This document shows, piece by piece, positions 9,443-17,645 of a stretch of DNA of 64,000 nucleotides; positions within the stretch are counted from its first letter, which is position 1, and each line of letters opens with the position of its first letter. Both the position numbers and the translations under genes were made by a program. This DNA is from Lampropedia aestuarii (GTDB lineage Bacteria; Pseudomonadota; Gammaproteobacteria; Burkholderiales; Burkholderiaceae_C): assembly GCF_004803635.1 (NCBI RefSeq), contig NZ_SSWX01000005.1:112348-176347 (forward strand), given 5' to 3'. The notes under the pieces are model-generated. The model had not been told where the DNA came from. It made no database searches and saw nothing but the letters and a program-made list of their open reading frames with translations.

Positions 9443-10288
9443 ATGAAGTTCTTGAGATACGGGCCCGCAGGCCAGGAAAAACCCGGTGTGTTGGATGCAC
9501 AAGGCCAGTTGCGTGACCTCAGTGCCTGGACCCAGGATATTGACGGCGCATTTCTGGCAGGTCCTTTGTTGGCCGCTTTGAAAAACCATGATGTGAGCAC
9601 ACTGCCTCTGGTCGAAGGCCAGCCGCGTCTGGGCGCTTGCGTGGGCCGCATTGGCAAGTTTATCTGCATTGGCCTCAATTACGCTGACCATGCGGCTGAA
9701 TCGAATATGCCGATCCCGTCTGAACCGGTGGTGTTCTCCAAATGGACCTCGGCCGTGGTGGGCCCAAACGACGATGTGAAAATCCCGCGCGGCTCACTCA
9801 AGACCGACTGGGAGGTCGAGTTGGGCGTGGTGATTGGCAAGCAAGCCTCGTATGTGGAAGAAAGCGACGCCATGGATTATGTTGCCGGCTACTGCGTGGT
9901 CAACGACGTGTCTGAGCGCGCTTACCAAATCGAGCGCGGTGGCACTTGGGACAAGGGCAAGGGCTGCGACACCTTTGGCCCGACTGGTCCATGGCTGGTG
10001 ACGGCCGATGAAGTGGCCGATCCACACCAACTCAATCTGTGGCTGGAAGTGGATGGCAAGCGCTACCAAGACGGCAATACCGCGACGATGATTTTCAAAG
10101 TGCCAGAAATCATTGCCTACCTGAGCCAGTTCATGACCCTGAATCCAGGCGATGTGATCTCCACCGGCACCCCACCGGGCGTGGGCATGGGCATCAAGCC
10201 AGAACCCGTATTCCTGCGCGCTGGCCAAACCATGCGTTTGGGCATTGATGGTTTGGGCGAACAACAACAAAAAGTCGTGGCCGCGTAA
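9443..10288 (+). CDS. Fumarylacetoacetate hydrolase family protein (2,4-diketo-3-deoxy-sugar-acid hydrolase type)
   Basis: 281 residues. The FAH core is complete: FICIGLNYADHAAE, then metal ligands in DWEVELGVVIG, and GYCVVNDVSERAYQ, DTFGPTGPWLVT and STGTPPGVGMG. This family hydrolyses C-C bonds of diketo acids with a divalent metal. Together with the next SDR gene it resembles the non-phosphorylative L-rhamnose/L-fucose pathway, where the dehydrogenase makes a 2,4-diketo acid and the hydrolase splits it to pyruvate and a hydroxy acid. The exact substrate is inference. AAGG lies just before the ATG. Confidence 0.9.
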   Translation: MKFLRYGPAGQEKPGVLDAQGQLRDLSAWTQDIDGAFLAGPLLAALKNHDVSTLPLVEGQPRLGACVGRIGKFICIGLNYADHAAESNMPIPSEPVVFSKWTSAVVGPNDDVKIPRGSLKTDWEVELGVVIGKQASYVEESDAMDYVAGYCVVNDVSERAYQIERGGTWDKGKGCDTFGPTGPWLVTADEVADPHQLNLWLEVDGKRYQDGNTATMIFKVPEIIAYLSQFMTLNPGDVISTGTPPGVGMGIKPEPVFLRAGQTMRLGIDGLGEQQQKVVAA

Positions 10289-10299
10289 GGAGCACCCGC

Positions 10300-11052
10300 A
10301 TGAATACATACGATTACAAGGGACAAGTGGCCGTCGTGACCGGTGGTGCACAGGGCATTGGTTTGGCCGTGGTTGAGCGCTTGCTCGAAGGCGGCGCGAC
10401 TGTGGCGATTTGGGACTTGGATGCGCAAGCCTTGGCCGCCGCGCAGCAGCACTTGGCTGGCAAAGGCCAGGTCGCGGTTTACCAAACCAATATTGCCGAT
10501 CTGGCCTCGGTGCAGCAAGCGCATCAGCAGACTGTGAGCGAGTGGGGCCCGATTGCCATTCTGGTCAATAGCGCAGGCATTGCCGGTGCCAATGCGCCGG
10601 TGGTCGATTACCCCGCTGCCGAGTGGAACCGCGTGATGGATGTGAACCTGAACGGCACCTTCCACGTCAACCAGGAAGTGGTCAAAGGCATGATCGCCAG
10701 CGGCTATGGCCGGGTGGTGAATGTGGCCTCGATTGCAGGCAAGGAAGGCAACCCGAATGCCTCGGCCTACAGCGCCTCCAAGGCAGCAGTGATTGCCTTG
10801 ACCAAGAGCCTGGGCAAGGAAACTGCGGGCCTGAACATCGCCGTCAACGCGATCACGCCAGCAGCGGCCAAAACCAAGATTTTTGAGCAAATGGCCCAGC
10901 AGCACATTGATTACATGCTCTCTAAAATCCCGCGCGGGCGTTTTGTGCTGGTCAATGAAATCGCGGCGATGGTCGCCTGGCTAGTGAGCGAGGAAAACTC
11001 CTTTACCACCGGCGCAGTGTTCGATCTCTCGGGTGGCCGGGCCACTTACTAA
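10300..11052 (+). CDS. Short-chain dehydrogenase/reductase (2-keto-3-deoxy-sugar-acid dehydrogenase type)
   Basis: 250 residues, classical SDR. NAD(P) site GGAQGIG at 15-21, Asp at the end of strand 2 (IWDLD, favouring NAD), catalytic Ser144, Tyr157 and Lys161 (NVASIAG and YSASK). It begins 11 bp after the FAH gene with AAGGAG. By pairing with the FAH hydrolase it probably oxidises a 2-keto-3-deoxy-L-sugar acid at C4. Generic 3-ketoacyl-ACP reductase annotation would fit the fold but not the context. Confidence 0.9.
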   Translation: MNTYDYKGQVAVVTGGAQGIGLAVVERLLEGGATVAIWDLDAQALAAAQQHLAGKGQVAVYQTNIADLASVQQAHQQTVSEWGPIAILVNSAGIAGANAPVVDYPAAEWNRVMDVNLNGTFHVNQEVVKGMIASGYGRVVNVASIAGKEGNPNASAYSASKAAVIALTKSLGKETAGLNIAVNAITPAAAKTKIFEQMAQQHIDYMLSKIPRGRFVLVNEIAAMVAWLVSEENSFTTGAVFDLSGGRATY

Positions 11053-11313
11053 GAGCGACTGACACAACCCTTGATACGCCGCTGCAAAACCTTGTCGTAC
11101 GACTTGTACCGCATGGGGTTTTGCGCCTAGTCTCAACCGCAAATCTTTGGTTTGCTCGGTTGTGTTAGCCGCTCTAAATCAGCCCAAAAACTGGCCCATG
11201 CGCCCATAGACGGCGCAGGTATTCAACGCCCGGCGCGCCCGCACCAACCGCCCCAAGAGGCGGCTGCGATAGCGTGCTGGGCGCAGGCGCAAATCAATCA
11301 ACGGAGACAGTTC

Positions 11314-12657
11314 ATGAGTGTCAATACAAGCATCGGCGCACCCGCCACAAATGCCGCTAGTGCAGCCAATGCCACCGCGTCCGCTTCGCGTGAGCAAGAG
11401 GTCTACAGCAAAGTTTTCTGGCGCTTTATCCCCCTGCTGGTGGTGTGCTGGGTTATTGCCTATTTAGACCGCGTCAACATCAGTTTTGCCAAGCTGCAAA
11501 TGCAAAGCGAACTGGGCTTTTCCGATGCGGTCTACGGCCTGGGCGCCAGCGTGTTCTTCATTGGCTACTTCCTGTTTGAAGTGCCCAGCAATATGATCTT
11601 GCACCGCGTCGGTGCACGGGTGTGGATCATGCGCATCATGGTCACCTGGGGTATTGCGTCTGCCTGCACGATGTTTGTGACCAGTGAGATGGGTTTCTAC
11701 ATCATCCGTTTTCTGGTCGGCGCGTTAGAGGCTGGTTTTGTGCCCGGTGCCCTGTACTTCTTCACCAAGTGGTTTCCAGCCACCCGCAGGGCGCGCATCA
11801 ACACCATCTTCATGTCCGGTATTGCGTTTTGCGGGATCATTGGCGGCCCGATCTCGGGCGCCATCATGAAGTTCAGCGATGGCTGGCTCAATCTGTCAGG
11901 CTGGCAATGGCTGTTCTTGCTCGAAGGCCTTCCCTCTGTGATTCTGGGGCTGGTGGTGTGGAAGTTTTTGGACGATGAAATCGCCGATGCCCGCTGGCTC
12001 AGCAAAGACGACAAAGCGTTTTGGCATGCCGAGGTCAACAAGGACGCCAAAGAAGCACAAGCGCACAACTTCATCGCTGCGCTCAAAGAGCCTGCCACCT
12101 ACACCTTGTCCTTCATCTACATGTGCCTGGCAGGCGGTATTTACGGCCTGGTGTTCTGGATGCCGCAGCTGATCCGCTCGGCAGGCACGGAAGACACCTT
12201 CGTCATCGGTTTGATTTCTGCCCTGCCTTATCTGGTCGCTGGCATCTCGATGATCTTGCTGGGCAAAAACTCCGACCGCACCGGTGAGCGCCGCTGGCAC
12301 CTGGCCTTGACCGTGCTGGCTGGCGGCATCGGCTACTTCTTGTGCGGCGCGTTCAGCACCAACACCGTGGTCTTGCTGTTTGGTTTGACCGTGGCTGCCA
12401 CTGGCATCATCTCGGCGATTGGCCTGTTCTGGGTGTTTCCACAGCGCTTCTTGACCGGCATGGCCGCTGCTGCTGGCATTGCCTTGATCAACTCGATTGG
12501 CCAACTCGGCGGCATCATCAGCCCGTACATGGTGGGCAAAGTGCGTGATTTGACTGGCAGCGCAACCCTGGGCTTGTACGCGCTGGCTGCAGCCTGCTTG
12601 GTGGCCTTTGTGCTGGTTGCCTGGGGCTTGCCAAAACGTTTTTACCAAAAGGTGTGA
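11314..12657 (+). CDS. MFS transporter, anion:cation symporter (ACS) family
   Basis: 447 residues with 12 predicted membrane helices. The first helix ends in VIAYLDRVNISFAK, the ACS-family signature seen in tartrate, phthalate and hexuronate carriers. It probably imports the acid or sugar acid degraded by the preceding FAH and SDR enzymes. The start at 11314 has GGAGA 7 bp before it; an upstream extension to 11152 is not conserved. It lies 261 bp after the SDR gene, so it could have its own promoter. The terminator at 12703 follows. Confidence 0.92.
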   Translation: MSVNTSIGAPATNAASAANATASASREQEVYSKVFWRFIPLLVVCWVIAYLDRVNISFAKLQMQSELGFSDAVYGLGASVFFIGYFLFEVPSNMILHRVGARVWIMRIMVTWGIASACTMFVTSEMGFYIIRFLVGALEAGFVPGALYFFTKWFPATRRARINTIFMSGIAFCGIIGGPISGAIMKFSDGWLNLSGWQWLFLLEGLPSVILGLVVWKFLDDEIADARWLSKDDKAFWHAEVNKDAKEAQAHNFIAALKEPATYTLSFIYMCLAGGIYGLVFWMPQLIRSAGTEDTFVIGLISALPYLVAGISMILLGKNSDRTGERRWHLALTVLAGGIGYFLCGAFSTNTVVLLFGLTVAATGIISAIGLFWVFPQRFLTGMAAAAGIALINSIGQLGGIISPYMVGKVRDLTGSATLGLYALAAACLVAFVLVAWGLPKRFYQKV

Positions 12658-12702
12658 AGGCTAAAAGTGCGATGGCCGTTTGATCCGGTTTGATCGCAAA
12701 AG

Positions 12703-12740
12703 AAAAGGGCATGGACCGTTGCAGGTGCATGCCCTTTTTT
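12703..12740 (+). terminator. Intrinsic terminator between convergent MFS and RhtB genes
   Basis: AAAAGGGCATG pairs with CATGCCCTTTT over a 14-nt loop and runs on into TT. An A-run on the left makes it usable in both directions. Confidence 0.9.
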
Positions 12741-12757
12741 AATGGCGTTGGCGCGGC

Positions 12758-13384
12758 TTATTTTTGCTTCATCGCCGCCACCGACAAGCCCGAGACAACA
12801 AAGCTCAAGCCCGCGCCCCAATTCAAACCGGCAATCACCCGTGGGCGTGATTGCAGCCAGCTCGACAAGCGCGACGCAAACACGCCCATCAGCGCAAACA
12901 CCAGCGCGGTAATGCACGCAAACCAGGCGCCATACACCAGCATTTGCGTGGTCACGCTGCCATATTCGGGGTGGATGAACTGCGGAATAAACGCCAATAC
13001 AAACAGGCCTGGTTTGGGGTTCAGTGCCGCCGACAAAAAGCCGGTGAGAAAAATACTGCGCTTGGACTGGCGCTTGGCGGGCACAAAGCTGACCAGGCTG
13101 CGCGTGCGCAGCACCTGAATGCCCAGCCACACCAGATAGACCGCACCGACGATCTTGATCGCCCAAAAGGCCAGCGCCGAGGTTTGCATCAACACCCCCA
13201 AGCCCAGCGCTGCGGCCACCGAGTGGAACAAAATGCCCATGCCCGAAGACAGGCCGGACAAGCAGGCGGCCAAGCGGCCTTGGCTCAGGCCCCGGCCAAT
13301 CGCCAGCAGATTGTCGGGGCCGGGCGCAAGCGCCAGCAATAAACAGGCGGCGGTGTAGGCAAGCCAGGTGTGGAGTGGGAACAT
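12758..13384 (-). CDS. LysE/RhtB family amino-acid exporter
   Basis: 208 residues, six hydrophobic segments. The family signature LALAPGPDNLLAIGRGLSQG is at 17-36, and ALNPKPGLFVLAFIPQF is the second conserved loop. Inner-membrane efflux of homoserine, threonine or a related amino acid is the known role; the substrate here is unknown. It is divergent from RNase Z, and its 5' end overlaps only the discarded upstream extension of that gene. Confidence 0.92.
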   Translation of the reverse strand: MFPLHTWLAYTAACLLLALAPGPDNLLAIGRGLSQGRLAACLSGLSSGMGILFHSVAAALGLGVLMQTSALAFWAIKIVGAVYLVWLGIQVLRTRSLVSFVPAKRQSKRSIFLTGFLSAALNPKPGLFVLAFIPQFIHPEYGSVTTQMLVYGAWFACITALVFALMGVFASRLSSWLQSRPRVIAGLNWGAGLSFVVSGLSVAAMKQK

Positions 13385-13495
13385 GCGGAGCTTTCAGGCA
13401 AGGCCAATCAAGCCGTCCATCATAATCTGGCCATTGCAAACTGCGATGATGGGCGCTGCACTGAACGCAGCGCCCAGCTGCAGAAGGAACCCACT

Positions 13496-14449
13496 GTGCT
13501 ACGTTTGACTTTTTTAGGAACCTCGTCCGGCGTGCCGAGCTTGACGCGCAATGTCTCTGGCCTGGCCGTGCAAACCCATTTGGGGCGTGCCTGGATGTTG
13601 GTCGATTGCGGTGAAGGCACGCAACACCAGGTCCAGCGCGCCGGTTTGTCGCTGCATGATTTGCAGGCCGTCTGCATCAGCCATGTGCATGGCGACCACT
13701 GTTTTGGCTTGCCGGGCTTATTGGCCAGCGCAGGCATGAATGCGCGCAAAGAGCCGCTGCAGTTGATTGCGCCAGAGCCCGTGTGGCGCTGGCTGCAAAC
13801 CACGTTGGAGTGCACCGACACCCATTTGCCGTACCCGTTGGAATGGATCGATGTAGCTGACCCGACCCCATGGCAATGGCAGCCCAGCATCACCCTCAGC
13901 CGCCATGCGCAAAAGCACCGCGTGCCCAGCTATGCGTTTCGCATCGACTGCACACGCGCGATACGCCGTTTAAAAACCGATGCCTTGCAAGCGCTGGGCT
14001 TGCCGCCCGGCCCGGCCTGGAAGGCCCTGAGCCATGGCCAGGATGTGCCGTTTGAAGGCCGGCTATTGCACAGCGCCGACTGGGTGCATGAAGAGGTGCA
14101 GCACATCGCCGCCGTACTGGGCGGCGACAACGCCGAGCCTGCCTGCTTGCAAGCAGCCTGCGAAGGCGCGCAATTGCTGGTGCACGAAGCCACCTACGCC
14201 CAGGCGGTGCTGGACAAGGTTGGCCCCGGCCCGATGCACAGCAGCGTGCAGCTGGTGGCCACATTTGCCCAGCAGCAGGGCGTGCCGAACCTGATCTTGA
14301 CGCATTTCAGCCCGCGCCACCACACGGCCGATGAGCAACAAGTGCTGCGCACAGAAGCGCAAACGCATTACCAAGGCCAGGTGTTTTTAGCGCAGGATTT
14401 TGACCGGTTTGAGCTGGCCTTTGATGGCGCGCTCACCCGCCGTCATTGA
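13496..14449 (+). CDS. rnz: Ribonuclease Z (metallo-beta-lactamase fold)
   Basis: 317 residues from a GTG at 13496 that has AAGGAA 6 bp upstream. The frame is open back to 13370, but that part overlaps rhtB and is not family-like. The zinc site SHVHGDHCFGLPGLL has His63, His65, Asp67 and His68; LILTHFSPRH is the late motif. RNase Z cuts the 3' trailer of tRNA precursors. Length fits the short bacterial form. Start choice: ribosome site and family N-terminus (LRLTFLGTSSGVP). Confidence 0.93.
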   Translation: MLRLTFLGTSSGVPSLTRNVSGLAVQTHLGRAWMLVDCGEGTQHQVQRAGLSLHDLQAVCISHVHGDHCFGLPGLLASAGMNARKEPLQLIAPEPVWRWLQTTLECTDTHLPYPLEWIDVADPTPWQWQPSITLSRHAQKHRVPSYAFRIDCTRAIRRLKTDALQALGLPPGPAWKALSHGQDVPFEGRLLHSADWVHEEVQHIAAVLGGDNAEPACLQAACEGAQLLVHEATYAQAVLDKVGPGPMHSSVQLVATFAQQQGVPNLILTHFSPRHHTADEQQVLRTEAQTHYQGQVFLAQDFDRFELAFDGALTRRH

Positions 14450-14483
14450 GCCAAGTGCGCTGGCGCTCTTGCTAAAAAATTTT

Positions 14484-14497
14484 GAACAGGTTCTGAG
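14484..14497 (+). repeat. Copy of dispersed GAACAGGTTCT motif
   Basis: GAACAGGTTCTGAG, 35 bp after the rnz stop. Compare 23373, 40594, 41937, 59772 and 63423. Confidence 0.45.
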
Positions 14498-14722
14498 GGC
14501 AGCGCGTCGTCACTCCAGCGCCCCAGCTTATCGCCCGTATGCAGCCCACCCCGCCCTTGCCTGACCTGCCACTGGCCCAGGTGTGTCAAAGCCCGTGTCC
14601 TTGCCGTGCCAATGTCTTGGCTTTGGCCTTTTTGCATGGTGCTCGCCATGACCAGACGATCTGGCAATGTCCTGCCGCGAAGCATTGGCCGCTTCAAGCT
14701 GCGCCGTGCCAAGGCGTTTGGT

Positions 14723-15148
14723 TTACTGTTTCCAATCGCGCGTTACTGCGATGGACCATTTGGGCTGCATAGCCGCAAAATCGGTGCGCACATTGGCAGG
14801 CAGGTAGCTGGCCGAATCCAGCACACAGGCCTGTCCGTCCAAGCGTTCAAACACCACCCAGTGCCAGAAGTCGCGGCCATTTTTCTGGTGGTGCTTGATC
14901 GCCAGCAATGCCAGATCCGGCAGGCTTTCCCACGATTCAAACGGCGTTTCGGTCGCGGCCGTGTGGATGCCAGCCTGGGCCAGCAAACGCCGCACATACT
15001 GGGTGTCTGACCACAGCAGCGGATCGCTGGCAAAAATACCCATGGCGTTGGCCTGGGCGCGCATCGCTGCATAGCTGGTGCCAGCGATATTGGCAGCGGC
15101 GGCGATGCCGCAGCCTGTTTCTTCTTCTTGGATAACGGATGTCGGCAT
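14723..15148 (-). CDS. Small C39-like papain-fold cysteine peptidase homologue
   Basis: 141 residues from the ATG at 15148; TTG at 15247 and ATG at 15232 are in-frame alternatives, and none has a clear ribosome site. The layout matches C39/papain-like enzymes: Gln7 then GCG with Cys13 (oxyanion Gln and nucleophile), His96 in FWHWVVF, and Asp111 in LDSASY. It has no ABC transporter domain and no signal peptide on the chosen start. C39 domains cut double-Gly leader peptides, but free-standing ones also occur in other roles. No bacteriocin or exporter genes are nearby. Confidence 0.7.
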   Translation of the reverse strand: MPTSVIQEEETGCGIAAAANIAGTSYAAMRAQANAMGIFASDPLLWSDTQYVRRLLAQAGIHTAATETPFESWESLPDLALLAIKHHQKNGRDFWHWVVFERLDGQACVLDSASYLPANVRTDFAAMQPKWSIAVTRDWKQ

Positions 15149-15361
15149 GGTGTGTGCTGGGAGTTGCGCAGTCAATGCTGTAGGCTGGGTGCCGCAGGCA
15201 TGGGGCAGGCTTGTTTGGAAGAGTGGGGGCATGGCATCAGGTGGCAAGCACCCGCTGAGCCACGTTTTGGCTTGCTTGGCATGGCCATTACCAGTGCAGC
15301 GAACGTGAAGATCGACTCAGCGCAATCGAGCAAGGCACGGCGTTGATAATGACACCGGCAA

Positions 15362-15396
15362 GAAAAAAGCACTTAGGCGTAAACGCGTAAGTGCTT
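15362..15396 (-). terminator. Intrinsic terminator of tRNA-Val
   Basis: On the minus strand AAGCACTTACGCGT, loop TT, then ACGCCTAAGTGCTT followed by a T-run: a nearly perfect stem directly downstream of the tRNA 3' end. Confidence 0.88.
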
Positions 15397-15405
15397 GTTC
15401 TATTT

Positions 15406-15480
15406 TGGTGGGCGGTACAAGGTTCGAACTTGTGACCCCTGCCGTGTGAAGGCAGTGCTCTACCACTGAGCTAACCGCCC
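15406..15480 (-). tRNA. tRNA-Val (anticodon CAC)
   Basis: 75 nt with encoded CCA. Acceptor GGGCGGT pairs with ACCGCCC; D arm GCTC...GAGC; anticodon stem CTGCC/GGCAG around TTCACAC gives anticodon CAC, reading GTG; T arm has GTTCGAACC. Followed at once by its own terminator, so it is a single-tRNA unit. An AT-rich stretch upstream (15481-15540) should hold its promoter. Confidence 0.96.
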
Positions 15481-15733
15481 AAAATTCTATTGTTTACAAC
15501 AGCTTCAAGTGAAGTGTTTTGCGAAGGGCTAGACTTTAACATTGTTTTGGGTGGAGAAAAGGAAAACAGGTGTTTTTTCTGATTATTTTCCAAAAATACT
15601 GTCTTGAAGCGCTTTAGGCGGCTTACTGGCGCACTGTTGGCCGCATAGATGGGATTTTTGATGTGCCAGAGCAAGCACATGTGCATTTACATGTGATATT
15701 CTTCAAGGCTGATGAAAACCAAGGGAGCCGCTC

Positions 15734-16333
15734 ATGTCGATGACCGCCATTATTTTGCTGGCCATTGTTGTCATTTTGGTGTTGTGTTATGTGTTGATCT
15801 TCAACCGTTTTGTGGCCCTGCGCAATGAGGTCAAGAATGCGTTTGCGCAAATTGATGTGCAACTCAAGCGCCGCTACGACTTGATTCCCAACTTGGTGGA
15901 AGTGGCTAAGGGGTATATGCAGCATGAGCAGCAGACGCTGGAGGCTGTGATTGCGGCGCGCAGCCAAGCAGTGTCTGCGGTGCAGCAAGTGCGCTCCAAA
16001 CCCAGCGATGGCGCGGCCATGCTGGCATTGGCCGGGGCCGAAGGGGTGTTGGAGGCAGGGCTTGGGCGCTTGATGGCCTTGTCTGAGGCCTACCCTGATT
16101 TAAAGGCCGACCAGCAAATGCAGCGTTTGTCTGAAGAGATTGCCAGCACCGAAAACCGCATTGGTTTTGCACGCCAGGCATACAACGACACTGTGCTGGC
16201 GTTTAATACGGCCACGGAGGTGTTTCCATCCAATATTGTGGCGCGGTTGAACAACTTCCCTTCCTTGCCCATGCTCGAGTCCACCCGCAGCGAGGCTGAG
16301 CGCCAAGCGCCGCAAGTGCGCTTTGGCTCCTAA
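15734..16333 (+). CDS. LemA family protein
   Basis: 199 residues. One N-terminal membrane helix (residues 5-25) followed by FNRFVALRNEVKNAFAQIDV and QLKRRYDLIPNLVEVAKGY, the family hallmark, then a helical bundle. LemA proteins sit in the membrane with a coiled helical domain; function is poorly known, often linked with an HtpX-like protease. Here the M48 protease follows after 18 bp, matching that link. The start has AAGGGAG 8 bp upstream. Confidence 0.93.
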   Translation: MSMTAIILLAIVVILVLCYVLIFNRFVALRNEVKNAFAQIDVQLKRRYDLIPNLVEVAKGYMQHEQQTLEAVIAARSQAVSAVQQVRSKPSDGAAMLALAGAEGVLEAGLGRLMALSEAYPDLKADQQMQRLSEEIASTENRIGFARQAYNDTVLAFNTATEVFPSNIVARLNNFPSLPMLESTRSEAERQAPQVRFGS

Positions 16334-16351
16334 AGCACGCAACCAATAGCG

Positions 16352-17344
16352 ATGGGTTTTCGCCAACAACAACGCGAGGCACGCGCGGCCACCGGCTGGC
16401 TGCGCCTGGGCTTTTGGCTGATGGTGCCTTTGGTGGCCTTGAGTGTGCACCTGATGCTCAGTATTCCGCTGTGGCTGGTGTGGTGGCTGTTTGGCATTGA
16501 GATTGCGCCAACTGGTTTCTTTTGGGCGAATGTCGGCACGGCCTTGTTTTTGATCTTGGGTGGCTGGTGGCTCGAATCCAGCCACTTGCACCAAGGCGGT
16601 GGCGTGGCCCTGGTCAAGCGCCTGGGCGGGCGTATGGCCAAAGAGAGCGATGCGCGTGAGAAGGTGTACCTCAACGTGGTGCAGGAGTTGTGTATTTCAG
16701 CGCGCATGCCGGTGCCTATGGTGATGGTGATTGAGCGCAGTGAGCAAATCAATGCGTTAGCAGCCGGTTGGGCCCGAGGTGATATGGCCGTGGCGGTGAC
16801 CTCGCAAACGCTGGAGCAGCTCAGCCGCGATGAACTGCAAGGCGTGGTCGCGCACGAGCTCAGCCACATTCGTGAAGGCGATACGGCCTTGAGCATGCAG
16901 TTGGCCAGCAAGGTCTATGGCCTGCACATGATTTTCGGCTACGGCCGCAGCCTGATTGGCACGGACCTGATTTTTCTGCGCGTTTTTGGCGGCCTGATGA
17001 TGTATGCAGGCCTGGCGGGCTGGTTTGCCGGCAGCTTGCTGCAAGCGGCGATTTCACGCCAGCGTGAGTACCTGGCTGATGCACGCGCGGTTGAGTGGAC
17101 GCGCCAAATCGATGGTATCGCTGGCGCTTTGGAAAAAATGCAAGACCAGTGGCAGCCCTCTTGGCGCGCTCGGGTCGTGATGGACGACCTGGAGCTGATG
17201 GGCAATCGCACCGAGTCCAGCGCGGTATCGCATTTGTGGATGGCGCCTCCGCTGGATACGCTGAATCTGTTTGGCCAGTGGTTGGACAGCCACCCCACGG
17301 TGCAGCAGCGGCTGCAGCGTTTGCGGCGTGCAGTGGCATTTTGA
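16352..17344 (+). CDS. M48 family zinc metallopeptidase (HtpX-like)
   Basis: 330 residues. Two N-terminal membrane helices, a third hydrophobic region after the active site, and the zinc motif HELSHIREGD with His168, Glu169 and His172; a downstream Glu ligand lies in QREYLADA. It would be an inner-membrane protease with a cytosolic active site, related to HtpX quality control. It follows lemA with 18 bp and is likely co-transcribed with it. Confidence 0.9.
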   Translation: MGFRQQQREARAATGWLRLGFWLMVPLVALSVHLMLSIPLWLVWWLFGIEIAPTGFFWANVGTALFLILGGWWLESSHLHQGGGVALVKRLGGRMAKESDAREKVYLNVVQELCISARMPVPMVMVIERSEQINALAAGWARGDMAVAVTSQTLEQLSRDELQGVVAHELSHIREGDTALSMQLASKVYGLHMIFGYGRSLIGTDLIFLRVFGGLMMYAGLAGWFAGSLLQAAISRQREYLADARAVEWTRQIDGIAGALEKMQDQWQPSWRARVVMDDLELMGNRTESSAVSHLWMAPPLDTLNLFGQWLDSHPTVQQRLQRLRRAVAF

Positions 17345-17645
17345 TCTGCCATTGGCACGCAAAGGCGGTGGCGCGCTGCATGCGCTTGCAGTGCTCGCGT
17401 GGCAGGCCAAGAAAGATGCCGTACCTGGACGGATCTATTCGGTGCAAACCAATGGGGCAGCTGTGCAAGAGGGCGCAGGTGGAGTACTCAACAGGTGCGA
17501 GTGCAAATGCTGCTTGGGTGGCCTCAGTAGCAGCGCTGTCGCACCAGTCCATGCTGCCAAATGGCAAAGAGGCTGTGTGAACAGCCTCTTTGCCTATATG
17601 CTGCCAGCGCGTGGCAAGCCTGTTGTGCAGTGCCTGCGCTGATGC
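17345..17645. other. Gap between convergent M48 and ctpA genes
   Basis: 301 bp with no supported gene; it contains the hairpin at 17566-17591 and nothing else I can name. Confidence 0.5.
17566..17591. terminator. Hairpin terminator between convergent genes
   Basis: AAAGAGGCTGT, loop GTGA, ACAGCCTCTTT: a perfect 11-bp stem with short T-runs on both strands, 55 bp downstream of the ctpA stop. Confidence 0.7.
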
